DNA of 34,603 bases from Oscillospiraceae bacterium (GTDB taxonomy: Bacteria > Bacillota > Clostridia > Oscillospirales > Oscillospiraceae), in NCBI GenBank assembly GCA_910575695.1, contig CAJTGJ010000035.1, positions 1-34,603 of the forward strand, given 5' to 3'. The translations under genes and the position numbers were made by a program. The notes under the pieces are model-generated. The model saw only the letters and a program-made list of their open reading frames with translations, was not told the DNA's origin and ran no database searches. Shown here piece after piece: positions 15,752-23,747 of the stretch; within the stretch, counting starts at the first letter, position 1, and each line of letters starts with the position of its first letter.

Positions 15752-18077
15752 GAGCATCAAGACCATCATGCGGCAGGATCGGGAGCCGTACCGCGTCCCC
15801 CGCAGGGTGCAGGACGTGATACCCATTCAATGCGTCTGGCCGGACGGCATTTTTAAGGTGGGCATCAAGTTCTCCAAGACCTACCGTTTCACCGACATCA
15901 ATTACAAGGTAGCAAGCCGGGAGGACAAGGAAACCATGTTCCTGGCCTACTCGGAGCTGCTGAACGGCCTGGACAGCGCCGCCACCACCAAACTCACCAT
16001 CTGCAACCGCCGCCAGAGCCAAGCGGACTTTGAGCAGTCTGTCCTTATGGCTATGCGGGGGGACGGCCTGGACAAGTACCGCAAGGAGTACAACCAAATG
16101 CTCATTGACAAGGCGACCGGGGCCAACGGCATCATCCAGGAGAAACTTGTCACCGTGACCGTCTACAAGCGGGATATTGAGGACGCCCGCGCCTACTTCA
16201 CCCGGATCGGGGCCGACCTGACCGCCCGCTTTGCCGCCCTCGGCTCCAAGTGCGTGGAGCTGGACGCCGCTGACCGTCTGCGTATCCTCCACGACTTCTA
16301 CCGGGCCGGGGACGAGGGCAGTTTTCACTTCGATATGGCGGATATGGCCCGGAAGGGCCACGACTTCAAGGACTATATCTGCCCGGATGGTATTGAGAAG
16401 CACAGCGACTATTTGAAGCTGGGCGACCGCTATTGCCGGATACTGTTCCTGAAGGACTACGCCAACTATATCCAGGACGAGATCGTGGCGGACTTGACCG
16501 ACCTGAACCGCAATATGATGTTGTCCATTGACATCCTCTCCGTGCCCACCGACGAGGCCGTGCGGGAGGTGGAGAACCGTCTGCTGGGGGTTGAAACCAA
16601 TATCACAAACTGGCAGCGCCGCCAGAATCAGAACAACAACTTCTCCGCCATCGTCCCCTACGACATGGAGTTGCAGCGCAAGGAGAGCAAGGAGTTTTTG
16701 GCCGACCTCACCACCCGCGACCAGCGGATGATGCAGGCCGTCCTCACCCTTGTCATCACCGCCGACAGCAAACAGCAGCTTGACAGCGACACGGAAAAGG
16801 TGCGCTCCCTGTCCGGGCGGTGCCAGTTGGCGGTGCTGAAATACCAGCAGCTTGACGGCCTGAATACCGTCCTGCCCATCGGCACCCGGAAGATCGACGC
16901 TTTCCGCACGCTGACCACGGAATCGCTTGCCGTATTCATGCCCTTTAAGGTGCAGGAGATCATGGACAGGGGCGGCATCTACTTCGGGGAGAACGCCATT
17001 TCCCATAACCTTATCATGTGCAACAAGGCCAACCTGCTCAATCAGTCGTCCTTCCGGCTGGGCGTCCCCGGCTCCGGCAAATCGTTCAGTGTGAAAGAGG
17101 AAATCGCGTTCCTGATCCTTAACACGGACGATGATATTCTCATAGCAGACCCGGAGGGCGAGTACGCCCCCCTCATTGAAGCGATGGATGGCCTGGGCAG
17201 CGTTGTCCGGGTGGCCGCTGGCGGCAAAGACCGCTTGAACGCCATGTATATGGTGGACGGCTACGGTGAGAACAACCCCATCGTGGTGAAATCGCAGTTT
17301 ATCATGTCCCTGGTGGAACGCATTGACCCCAAGGGTGTAGGCCCCCAGCACAACTCCATTATCGACCGCTGTACGGGGGATTTGTACGAGAACGCAAAAC
17401 ACGGTGGCCCCGCTCCCACGCTGACAGCCCTCCGGGAAATGCTGCTGGAACAGCCGGAGAGCGAGGCAAGGGGGATCGCCCTGGCCCTGGAACTGTTCAC
17501 CACCGGCTCCCTTGACATTTTCGGCCATGAAAGCACCGTTGACCTGGACAAGCGGGTGGTGGTGTTCGACATCCACGGCCTGGGCGAACAGTTGAAGCCC
17601 ATCGGCCACCTTGTTATCACCGACACCATGCTCAACCGCGTCACCCTGAACTGGAAGAAGGGCAAGCGCACCCACGTCTTTATCGACGAGTTCCATGTCA
17701 TGTTTGAGAACGAGTTTTCCGCCGCCTTTTTCAACTCCGCGTGGCGGCAGTTCCGCAAGCGTAACGCCTACCCCACCGCCATCACGCAGAACGTAGAGTA
17801 TCTTCTGGACTCCGTGCAGGCCAGCACCATGCTCAGTAACTCCGAGTTCATTGTCATGCTGAACCAGGCGGCAAGCGACCGGGAGAAGCTGGCCCGCCTG
17901 CTGAATATCTCCGAGGAACAGATGGGCCACATCACCAACGCCCCCGCCGGGTGCGGGCTTATCAAGTACGGCTCTGCCCTGGTGCCCTTCGTCAACCGCT
18001 TCCCCTCCAATACCGAACTGTACCGCTTGATGACCACCCGGCCCGGTGAGGGCCGCTTTGCGGGGGGACAGGCATGA
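15744..18077 (+). CDS. virB4: VirB4-like conjugation ATPase
   Basis: A 777-residue VirB4/TraE-type ATPase. The N-terminal CagE_TrbE_VirB-like domain covers about 1-400. Walker A GVPGSGKS is at about 440-447 and Walker B THVFIDEFHVMF at about 641-652, followed by ITQNVEYLLDS and MLNQAASDREKL as in the family. It powers assembly of, and passage through, the conjugation channel. ATG 15744 is preceded by GGAGG and lies inside the PrgI gene. Its TGA overlaps the radical SAM start (ATGA), so the unexpected enzyme after it is made in step with VirB4. No truncation is seen. Confidence 0.95.
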   Translation: MIKSIKTIMRQDREPYRVPRRVQDVIPIQCVWPDGIFKVGIKFSKTYRFTDINYKVASREDKETMFLAYSELLNGLDSAATTKLTICNRRQSQADFEQSVLMAMRGDGLDKYRKEYNQMLIDKATGANGIIQEKLVTVTVYKRDIEDARAYFTRIGADLTARFAALGSKCVELDAADRLRILHDFYRAGDEGSFHFDMADMARKGHDFKDYICPDGIEKHSDYLKLGDRYCRILFLKDYANYIQDEIVADLTDLNRNMMLSIDILSVPTDEAVREVENRLLGVETNITNWQRRQNQNNNFSAIVPYDMELQRKESKEFLADLTTRDQRMMQAVLTLVITADSKQQLDSDTEKVRSLSGRCQLAVLKYQQLDGLNTVLPIGTRKIDAFRTLTTESLAVFMPFKVQEIMDRGGIYFGENAISHNLIMCNKANLLNQSSFRLGVPGSGKSFSVKEEIAFLILNTDDDILIADPEGEYAPLIEAMDGLGSVVRVAAGGKDRLNAMYMVDGYGENNPIVVKSQFIMSLVERIDPKGVGPQHNSIIDRCTGDLYENAKHGGPAPTLTALREMLLEQPESEARGIALALELFTTGSLDIFGHESTVDLDKRVVVFDIHGLGEQLKPIGHLVITDTMLNRVTLNWKKGKRTHVFIDEFHVMFENEFSAAFFNSAWRQFRKRNAYPTAITQNVEYLLDSVQASTMLSNSEFIVMLNQAASDREKLARLLNISEEQMGHITNAPAGCGLIKYGSALVPFVNRFPSNTELYRLMTTRPGEGRFAGGQA

Positions 18078-18982
18078 AAATCGGCCTGATAGATGTGGAC
18101 GGGCATAACTGGCCCAACCTTTGCCTGATGAAACTGTCCGCCTGCCACAAAGCGCATGGGGATGATGTTGAGTGGTGGACGCCGGGGGGCCGCTATGACC
18201 GGGTTTATAAGAGCCGGGTGTTTACGGACACCTATTCCAAGGACACGATCACGGTTGACAACGCCGGTGAAGTCATTAAGGGCGGCACCGGCTACGGCCC
18301 CGGCCCCAACCTGCCCGACGAGGTGGAACACGCCCGCCCGGACTACGCCTTATATCCGCAGTTTTCTGGCACGGCCTACGGCTTTATGACCCGTGGCTGT
18401 CCCCGGAGCTGCGGATTTTGCATTGTGTCCAAGAAAGAGGGGCGGCGCAGTACCCACGTTGCTGACCTGTCCGAGTTTTGGGATGGGCAAAAGGAGATTA
18501 AGCTGCTGGACGCAAACCTCCTGGCCTGTCCCGACCACGAAAAGCTGATCTTGCAGCTTGCGGAGAGCGGGGCGTGGGTGGACTTCACCCAAGGGCTGGA
18601 TGTGCGTCTGATTACCCCGGACAATGTTTCCCTGCTGAACCGGGTAAAGACCAAAATGCTCCATTTTGCGTGGGACGACCCCAACACGGACTTGACGGAC
18701 TGTTTCAGGCGGTTTTCGGAGCTGACCTCCATCCGGGACTTTCGGCGGCGGCGGGTGTATGTCCTGACCAACTATGGCAGCACCCATGAACAAGACCTTT
18801 ACCGGGTGAACACCCTGCGGGACATGGGCTACGACCCCTTTGTGATGATCTACGAGCGGCCCAGCGCCCCGCCCATCACCCGCCAGCTTGCCCGGTGGGT
18901 GAACAACAAGCGGATATTCCGTGTTGTCCCGAATTTTTCCGACTATATCCCCAATCCCAACAAAAAGAGCGCCAGACCGTGA
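18074..18982 (+). CDS. Radical SAM protein in the transfer operon
   Basis: A 302-residue radical SAM enzyme. The iron-sulfur motif CPRSCGFC (Cys109, Cys113, Cys116; CX3CX2C) follows an N-terminal region that looks like a B12-binding-type Rossmann domain (MKIGLIDVDGHNWPNLCLMKLSACHK). TQGLDVRLITPDNVSLLNRV and LHFAWDDPNT fit the radical SAM barrel strands. The 4-bp overlap with virB4 and the shared operon with T4SS genes indicate that it belongs to the element. Its substrate is unknown: modification of a nucleic acid, of a transfer protein, or of a small molecule are all possible. Related genes are found in some phages and ICEs, as far as I recall. Confidence 0.85.
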   Translation: MKIGLIDVDGHNWPNLCLMKLSACHKAHGDDVEWWTPGGRYDRVYKSRVFTDTYSKDTITVDNAGEVIKGGTGYGPGPNLPDEVEHARPDYALYPQFSGTAYGFMTRGCPRSCGFCIVSKKEGRRSTHVADLSEFWDGQKEIKLLDANLLACPDHEKLILQLAESGAWVDFTQGLDVRLITPDNVSLLNRVKTKMLHFAWDDPNTDLTDCFRRFSELTSIRDFRRRRVYVLTNYGSTHEQDLYRVNTLRDMGYDPFVMIYERPSAPPITRQLARWVNNKRIFRVVPNFSDYIPNPNKKSARP

Positions 18983-19049
18983 ACAGGATATGACCCGGAG
19001 GGGGATGGGCTTGAAGCCTGTCCCCCTCCCTTTGATTGGAGGGATGAAA

Positions 19050-19214
19050 ATGCCATTGAAAATCAAGCCCTGCCACCTGCGGGCCGCTGGCTTTGCCTTT
19101 GACGGTGTGGCCGGGGGCCGGGAGTGGACAGGCCAGCGGCGCAGGGGCTACTATGTGGCCCCCGCCGAACTGAAACACCGCTGGATGAAAAGACGGGCAG
19201 GTGAGCGGCCATGA
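19050..19214 (+). CDS. Small transfer-operon protein
   Basis: A 54-residue basic protein, opening MPLKIKPCHLRAAGFAFDGVAGG and ending RRAGERP. The start is ATG 19050, seven bases after GGAGG; the ATG six bases earlier is too close to it. Its TGA overlaps the start of the CHAP gene (ATGA), which supports real translation. A 67-bp gap separates it from the radical SAM gene. It may bind nucleic acid or feed translation of the next gene. No family is recognised. Confidence 0.5.
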   Translation: MPLKIKPCHLRAAGFAFDGVAGGREWTGQRRRGYYVAPAELKHRWMKRRAGERP

Positions 19215-21385
19215 GCAAGATCAAGACCCGTGAAACGGGCAAGGACATTAAAGTGCTGGACAAGTCCGCTGTTGTGGGCCAGCGCATGAAAAACGCCTTT
19301 ATCCGCTCCAAGCGGAACGTTGCGGCGCTGATGGACGACCGGCAGGCCACCCCCAGCGAGTACGCCGAGGATAAGGTGGAGTTTGCCGCCGACGATCTGG
19401 CCCATGATACGGCGAATGTGGCCGTGTCCGGCACAAAGACGGCGGTACGCCAGGGGAAGAACCTGTTTCAGCGCCAGCGGGAGAAGCGGGCAGCGGAGAA
19501 GCGCCGGGAGAACACCGCCCCCACGGAACAGGCCCCCGCCCCCGAACCGTCCCAGGGTACGGCCCCGGAGGGGCAGACCCCGCAGCGGCACAGCGGGACG
19601 GCCTCGGAGGGGCGATTACCCCGTCAGCGAACCGACCCGCCCAGGGATGGGCAGCGCCCCCGGCAGGGCACCGGCCCCGCCCAGGACAGACAGCTCCCAC
19701 GCCAGCGAACCGGGACAGCCCCGGAGCGTCAGCCCCTCCCACGGTATGAGCGCACAGCGGAGCGGCCCCCGGCCCATGTTGACGTTGAGCGCCCCACCGA
19801 TACAGTAAGCTCTTTTGTAGAGCGTGGGCGGACTTTTGCCAAGAAGCAGGCCGCAAAGTGGGCTGAACGGAAACGGCAGGTGAAAAACCGGGCTGTCCAG
19901 TCTGACCGGCCACCGCAGGTAAAGCCCCAGGACGCCGCCAAAGCGCCCCGGCAGGTGGAAACGGCGGTCAACACCGTGGAAACGCCCGTAAAAACGGCGA
20001 AACGGCCCGCCCAGGCTATGGGGCAGACCGCAAAGGCCACCGGCAGGGGCGCAAAGGGCACCATCAAGAGCGCACAGCGGACGGTAAAGACGGCACAGCG
20101 CACCGCAAAAGGCACCGTGAAAACCGCCCAGCATACGTCTAAAACCGCCATCAAGACCGCAGACCATACGGCAAAGTCGGCACAGAAAACGGCCCAGGCC
20201 ACCGCAAAGGCGGCAAAAATGACCGCCCACGCCGCCCGTGCCACGGCCAAGACCGCCGCCACCACCGCGAAAGCCGCCGCAAAGGGTGTTTCCGCTACGG
20301 TAAAGGCCATGATTGCGTCCGTTAAGGCGCTGGTGGCCGCTATTGCCGCTGGGGGCTGGGTTGCCATCCTCGCCGTTGTGATTATCTGCTTGATTGGCCT
20401 GATCGTCGGCTCCTGCTTCGGTATCTTCTTCTCCGGGGAGGACAGCGGCACGGGACAGACCATGCCCGCCGTTGTCCGGGAGATCAATCAAGAGTATGAG
20501 GGCAAGCTGGACGAGATCAAGAACAGCACCGCCCATGACACACTTGAAATGTCCGGCTCCCGCGCCGTCTGGCCGGAGGTACTGGCAATATACGCCGTTA
20601 AGACCACCACCGACCCGGACAACCCCCAGGAAGTCGCCACGATGGACGACAGCAAAAAAGAGCTGTTGAAAGAGATATTTTGGGCTATGAACGAGATAAG
20701 TAGCCGCACCGAAACCGCCACCACCACCCAAACCGTGGAAACCGACGATGGGGCGGGCAACATCATTGAGGAAGAAGTTGAGGTAACGACAACGACCCTC
20801 TATATAACCGTGACCCACAAGACCGCCGATGAAATGGCGGACGCCTACAACTTCACCGCCGACCAGCGGGCGCAGCTTGCGGAATTACTGGCTGAAGAAA
20901 ACCGCAGTATGTGGAGCAGCGCCCTATACGGTATCGGCGTGGGCGACGGGGAGATCGTGGTGGTGGCCCTCTCCCAGCTCGGCAACGTGGGGGGCCAGCC
21001 CTATTGGTCGTGGTACGGCTTCAACTCCCGCGTGGAGTGGTGCGCCTGCTTTGTCAGTTGGTGCGCCAACGAGTGCGGGTATCTGGACGCTGGCGTGATC
21101 CCTAAAACGGCAGGCTGTATCTCCGGCTCCAACTGGTTCAAAGACCGGGGACTATGGCAGGACAACAGCTATGAGCCACGCCCCGGCGACATCATCTACT
21201 TTGATTGGGACAACAAGGGCAGCTCCGGCCCCCAGGACGGCCTTGCCGACCATGTGGGCATCGTGGAGAAGGTGGAGAACGGCCTTGTCTACACCGTGGA
21301 GGGCAACTCCGGCGATAGCTGCCGGGAGAACCGCTACGCCGTAGGCCACTATGAGATTTACGGGTACGGGACGCCAGCCTACTGA
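19211..21385 (+). CDS. Membrane-anchored CHAP-domain cell-wall hydrolase of the T4SS
   Basis: A 724-residue protein with the role of VirB1: it opens peptidoglycan for the channel. Residues about 1-100 are charged and helical; about 100-250 are Pro/Arg/Gln-rich disordered sequence; about 255-370 is a Lys-Thr-Ala low-complexity part like histone H1 tails. A membrane helix (GWVAILAVVIICLIGLIVGS) at about 380-400 follows, so the long basic N-terminal half is cytosolic. Outside lie a linker and the CHAP domain: the catalytic Cys region VEWCACFVSWCANECGY at about 607-623 and the His region DHVGIVEKVENGLVYTVEGN at about 678-697. It resembles the CD1108 family of mobile-element proteins. A terminator right behind ends the transfer operon. 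Confidence 0.88.
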   Translation: MSKIKTRETGKDIKVLDKSAVVGQRMKNAFIRSKRNVAALMDDRQATPSEYAEDKVEFAADDLAHDTANVAVSGTKTAVRQGKNLFQRQREKRAAEKRRENTAPTEQAPAPEPSQGTAPEGQTPQRHSGTASEGRLPRQRTDPPRDGQRPRQGTGPAQDRQLPRQRTGTAPERQPLPRYERTAERPPAHVDVERPTDTVSSFVERGRTFAKKQAAKWAERKRQVKNRAVQSDRPPQVKPQDAAKAPRQVETAVNTVETPVKTAKRPAQAMGQTAKATGRGAKGTIKSAQRTVKTAQRTAKGTVKTAQHTSKTAIKTADHTAKSAQKTAQATAKAAKMTAHAARATAKTAATTAKAAAKGVSATVKAMIASVKALVAAIAAGGWVAILAVVIICLIGLIVGSCFGIFFSGEDSGTGQTMPAVVREINQEYEGKLDEIKNSTAHDTLEMSGSRAVWPEVLAIYAVKTTTDPDNPQEVATMDDSKKELLKEIFWAMNEISSRTETATTTQTVETDDGAGNIIEEEVEVTTTTLYITVTHKTADEMADAYNFTADQRAQLAELLAEENRSMWSSALYGIGVGDGEIVVVALSQLGNVGGQPYWSWYGFNSRVEWCACFVSWCANECGYLDAGVIPKTAGCISGSNWFKDRGLWQDNSYEPRPGDIIYFDWDNKGSSGPQDGLADHVGIVEKVENGLVYTVEGNSGDSCRENRYAVGHYEIYGYGTPAY

Positions 21386-21407
21386 CCATCCCTTGACGCA
21401 TAATTTT

Positions 21408-21450
21408 CGCCCTGGACTGACTGGAAACAGTTCGTCCAGGGCGGCTTTTT
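21408..21450 (+). terminator. Terminator of the transfer operon
   Basis: A perfect 10-bp stem CGCCCTGGAC/GTCCAGGGCG (21408-21417 with 21434-21443) is followed by GCTTTTTC, 23 bases after the CHAP gene stop. It reaches the stop codon of the convergent XRE gene. Part of its T-rich flank is repeated in front of the XRE remnant at 22.4 kb. Confidence 0.85.
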
Positions 21451-21677
21451 CATTCCTCAAACAGTTTTGAGGCGGGCACGTTCAGGGCCTCCGCAATTTT
21501 GAACAGCGTTTCCATCGACACGCCAAAGACCCGTGTGGGGCTTTCGATTTTTGCGACATACGACCATGACCGCCCGATCTTATCCGCAAACGCCTCCTGC
21601 GTCAGCCCCAGCAATTTACGGTAGTATTGCACCTTCAATCCGAAGCGGATGTACTGCTCCCGATATTCCGTTTCCAT
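21450..21677 (-). CDS. XRE-family transcription regulator
   Basis: A 75-residue protein that is almost wholly a Cro/CI-type helix-turn-helix: FGLKVQYYRKLLGLTQEAFADKIGRSWSYVAKIESPTR, with LTQEAFADKIG and SWSYVAKIE as the two DNA-binding helices. The end KLFEE is typical of short Firmicute repressors. ATG 21677 has AGAGGGG in front. It is divergent from the SLOG gene, and the shared 157-bp region holds an 18-bp palindrome over a promoter -35 box, its likely operator. A broken second copy of its C-terminal half lies at 22410-22529. Confidence 0.88.
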   Translation of the reverse strand: METEYREQYIRFGLKVQYYRKLLGLTQEAFADKIGRSWSYVAKIESPTRVFGVSMETLFKIAEALNVPASKLFEE

Positions 21678-21738
21678 AGCGCACCCCTCTTTCCGCTAAA
21701 AGGGTAACACGAAAACGGAAAATTATTTAGAGAGCCTG

Positions 21739-21769
21739 ATTGCCATTTATGGCAATACAATGATATAAT
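21739..21769 (+). promoter_or_regulatory. SLOG gene promoter with palindromic operator
   Basis: TTGCCA (21740-21745) and TATAAT (21764-21769) with an 18-bp spacer form a promoter for the gene at 21834. The perfect palindrome ATTGCCAT/ATGGCAAT with a 2-bp centre (21739-21756) covers the -35 box, a placement suited to repression by the neighbouring XRE protein, which may also control itself from here. Confidence 0.72.
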
Positions 21770-21833
21770 AGGGCAACCACAGGATAAGAAAACCTACCGT
21801 CCGGCGAACGGGCGGGCACAAGGAGGTCATGCG

Positions 21834-22286
21834 ATGGAGAAAACCTGTTTTTTTATCGGCCACCGGGACGCGCCGGACAGTCTGGCCCCGGAGCTGGACG
21901 CCCTGGTGGAGCGGCATATCACGGAGTATGGCGTGGGGGAGTTTGTTGTGGGGCGCTACGGCGGTTTTGACGCGCTGGCGGCAAGCGCGGTGAAGCGGGC
22001 CAAGGCGCGCCGCCCGGACGTGCGGCTGGTCTGCCTGCGGCCCTACCACCCGGCGGAACGGCCTGAAAAGACGCCCAGCGGCTTTGACGGCTCCTTTTAT
22101 CCTCCGGGGATGGAGCGAGTTCCGAGAAAGCTGGCTATCGTCCGGGCCAACCGCTACATGGTGGACAACAGCGACTTTCTGATCGCCTACGCATGGCATC
22201 CCGGCAACGCCCGTGAGCTGGTAGAGTACGCCCAGCGGCGGGAGTGGCGGGGCCTGCTGCGGGTGGAAGTGCTGGGCCAACCGTAA
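21834..22286 (+). CDS. SLOG-family (DUF1273/YpsA-like) protein
   Basis: A 150-residue Rossmann-like SLOG protein. FFIGHRDAP at the N-terminus, VGRYGGFDALAASAVKRAK at about 40-58, VRLVCLRPYHP at about 65 and the closing NSDFLIAYAWHPGNARELVEYAQRR are the family blocks. SLOG proteins bind nucleotide-like ligands and often occur in stress or conflict systems, but no function is known for this type. ATG 21834 is preceded by AAGGAGGTC. It is controlled, probably, by the divergent XRE repressor through the palindrome at 21739. A hairpin at 22325 may end the transcript. Confidence 0.8.
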   Translation: MEKTCFFIGHRDAPDSLAPELDALVERHITEYGVGEFVVGRYGGFDALAASAVKRAKARRPDVRLVCLRPYHPAERPEKTPSGFDGSFYPPGMERVPRKLAIVRANRYMVDNSDFLIAYAWHPGNARELVEYAQRREWRGLLRVEVLGQP

Positions 22287-22324
22287 GCTGTGATGACCTA
22301 CTGATAAAGATAAGCGCACAAGAA

Positions 22325-22363
22325 TAAGAGCCGTTGACTTTGAAATCAACAGCTCTTACTCTT
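22325..22363 (+). terminator. Probable terminator after the SLOG gene
   Basis: TAAGAGC at 22325-22331 pairs with GCTCTTA at 22352-22358, and after one mismatch GTTGA pairs with TCAAC, enclosing an 8-nt loop. The T-rich tail (CTCTTTCT) is imperfect, so termination may be partial. Confidence 0.6.
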
Positions 22364-22409
22364 TCTGATATTGTTATCCATGGCCAGACCCAGGACAGGG
22401 CGGCTTTTT

Positions 22410-22529
22410 TCATTCCTCAAGCAGCTTTGAAACGGGAACTTCGAGCGCATCCGCAATTCTGAACAGCGTCTTCATCGACACGCCAAAAGTCTGTGTCTTT
22501 GACGCTGCCTTGATGCTTTCCAATACATA
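22410..22529 (-). pseudogene. C-terminal remnant of a second XRE regulator
   Basis: On the minus strand the frame reads LESIKAASKTQTFGVSMKT and then LFRIADALEVPVSKLLEE before a stop, matching the last third of the intact XRE protein (FGVSMETLFKIAEALNV and on). The N-terminal half with the helix-turn-helix is gone, and a stop codon lies upstream. The flanking GGGCGGCTTTTT/CATTCCTCA stretch is shared with the intact copy. It marks an old duplication or an insertion point: the hup promoter begins only six bases away. Confidence 0.8.
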
Positions 22530-22535
22530 AATTTA

Positions 22536-22564
22536 TTGACACTCCTGATGTTCAACTATATAAT
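22536..22564 (+). promoter_or_regulatory. Perfect consensus promoter of hup
   Basis: TTGACA (22536-22541), a 17-bp spacer and TATAAT (22559-22564) match the sigma-A consensus at all 12 positions. The 85-base leader contains TGTCCA/TGGACA inverted half-sites and a hairpin just before the ribosome binding site. Confidence 0.9.
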
Positions 22565-22610
22565 GCAGATTTGTCCAGTCTTTTACTTGATTGGACACAC
22601 ACAATGTTAT

Positions 22611-22633
22611 TGGCAAAGGGGTACTCTTTGCCA
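22611..22633 (+). promoter_or_regulatory. Leader hairpin before hup
   Basis: TGGCAAAG (22611-22618) pairs perfectly with CTTTGCCA (22626-22633) across a 7-nt loop. It ends about four bases ahead of AGGAGG, so it may shape translation of HU or protect the mRNA. There is no T-run after it. Confidence 0.5.
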
Positions 22634-22648
22634 GAATAGGAGGAAAAT

Positions 22649-22960
22649 ATGAATAAGCAGGAATTGATCGAACGTATGGCGGGCAAGACCGGGATGGCAA
22701 AAAAGGACTGTGGTATTGCCTTGGATGGTATGCTGTCTGCAATCACAGAGGCTTTGCAAAAGGATGACAAAATAAAGCTGACTGGCTTTGGCACTTTTGA
22801 GGTGAAGCACCGGGCCGCCAGAACAGGCCGCAATCCGCAAACCAAGGAGACTGTGGAAATTCCGGCGCAGAGCGTTCCGGTGTTTAAGGCGGGAAAGGTC
22901 TTGAAAGAAAGCATTCTTGGTAGCAGCGAGAAAAGAGTATTGTCAAAAGCTGCGCTTTAG
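22649..22960 (+). CDS. hup: HU-type DNA-bending protein
   Basis: A 103-residue HU/IHF-family protein: MNKQELIERMAGKTGMAKKD at the start, the dimer core LTGFGTFEVKHRAARTGRNPQT with the arm motif GRNPQT, and FKAGKVLKE near the end. The last 12 residues are an extra basic tail. HU bends DNA and, in other inversion systems, helps bring recombination sites together, so its place beside a tyrosine recombinase and an apparent invertible promoter is suggestive but not proof. ATG 22649 follows AGGAGG. The promoter is a perfect consensus, which predicts high expression. The next promoter (tetR) starts inside its 3' end. Confidence 0.95.
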   Translation: MNKQELIERMAGKTGMAKKDCGIALDGMLSAITEALQKDDKIKLTGFGTFEVKHRAARTGRNPQTKETVEIPAQSVPVFKAGKVLKESILGSSEKRVLSKAAL

Positions 22961-22968
22961 TATATAAT
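22940..22968 (+). promoter_or_regulatory. Promoter of the tetR gene
   Basis: TTGTCA (22940-22945), a 17-bp spacer and TATAAT (22963-22968) overlap the last codons of hup and point to the TetR gene. The hexamers and spacing are identical to those of the promoter inside the invertible segment at 24.7 kb. Confidence 0.85.
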
Positions 22969-23014
22969 TCCTCTGTGAATAGGTGACAGGAGAAGTGGTT
23001 ATTGCAGGGGGGAA

Positions 23015-23638
23015 GTGATTACACTGGATGATACCAAGACCCGGATCATCGTTGCCGCAATCAAGGCTGTACGGCAGTATGGCCTGGAAGGGGTGCGCAT
23101 CCAGAACGTCAGCGAGCTGGCGGGGATTTCATCAGGAGCGATTTACCGCCACTTTGACGGCAAGGATCAACTGCTGGTGGAGTGCTTCACTTATGTGGAC
23201 AAGCAGGCGGCGGCAATCTTTGAACATTTGAAATTCAACCCGCTGCTTATGCTCACTGACCCTATGGGTGCGGTAAAGGCGCTGTGGGTGCCCTATTTTC
23301 GGTTTTGGACATCCCGCCCGGACGAAACAGTTTTTTATCACCGCTTTCGGGACAGTACGTTTTTCCCCCAGTATGACAAGAGCCGGGATGTGACCTATTT
23401 CAAGACGTTTATTGGAATGGTTGACGTTTTCAAAAAGGTATTTCCAAGCCTGGACAAAATCAATCAGGATTTATTGTGGCTCCACGTCCTCACATCCACT
23501 GTTATGTACGCAAAGTATGTGGTGGAAGGGACGCTTCCAGACAATCAGGAAACCGAGGACACTGTGTTTCAGTTGTTAACCACTGGACTGAGCGGCTATT
23601 TGAAACCGGAGAAGCCTAAAAAATCAAGACGAAAATGA
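23015..23638 (+). CDS. TetR-family regulator
   Basis: A 207-residue TetR/AcrR-type protein. The DNA-binding part is clear: TKTRIIVAAIKAVRQYGLEGVRIQNVSELAGISSGAIYRHFDGKDQLL at about 7-54, with the recognition helix in SSGAIYRHF. The rest is a helical ligand-binding domain with aromatic residues (FRFWTSRPDETVFYHRF). The start is GTG 23015, which sits only two bases from GGGGGG; CTG 23024 is a possible alternative. Its likely operator, a 22-bp near-palindrome centred on GAACGTTC, lies between this gene and the recombinase, so it probably controls the recombinase and through it the switch. A lone TetR may bind a signal that sets switching frequency. Confidence 0.9.
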   Translation: MITLDDTKTRIIVAAIKAVRQYGLEGVRIQNVSELAGISSGAIYRHFDGKDQLLVECFTYVDKQAAAIFEHLKFNPLLMLTDPMGAVKALWVPYFRFWTSRPDETVFYHRFRDSTFFPQYDKSRDVTYFKTFIGMVDVFKKVFPSLDKINQDLLWLHVLTSTVMYAKYVVEGTLPDNQETEDTVFQLLTTGLSGYLKPEKPKKSRRK

Positions 23639-23666
23639 AAATGTGCCGCTGGAGGCGGTTCATTTT
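23638..23666. terminator. Bidirectional terminator-like hairpin after tetR
   Basis: AAAATG (23638-23643) and CCGC (23646-23649) pair with GCGG (23655-23658) and CATTTT (23661-23666), with a 2x2 internal loop and a 5-nt hairpin loop. The A-rich and T-rich flanks would work in both directions, separating tetR from the recombinase. Confidence 0.6.
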
Positions 23667-23674
23667 TAGTAGTT

Positions 23675-23696
23675 TGATAATGAACGTTCACTATCA
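23675..23696. promoter_or_regulatory. Near-perfect 22-bp palindrome, likely TetR operator
   Basis: The site reads TGATAATGAAC followed by GTTCACTATCA, symmetric at all but one pair of positions. The length and centre ACGT are typical for TetR-family operators. It lies 37 bp after the tetR stop and 130 bp ahead of the recombinase gene. Confidence 0.65.
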
Positions 23697-23747
23697 TACC
23701 GGTTAAAGGCACGCTCGGTTCTCAAATTTTTTTGGCGCTAAGGGGGG

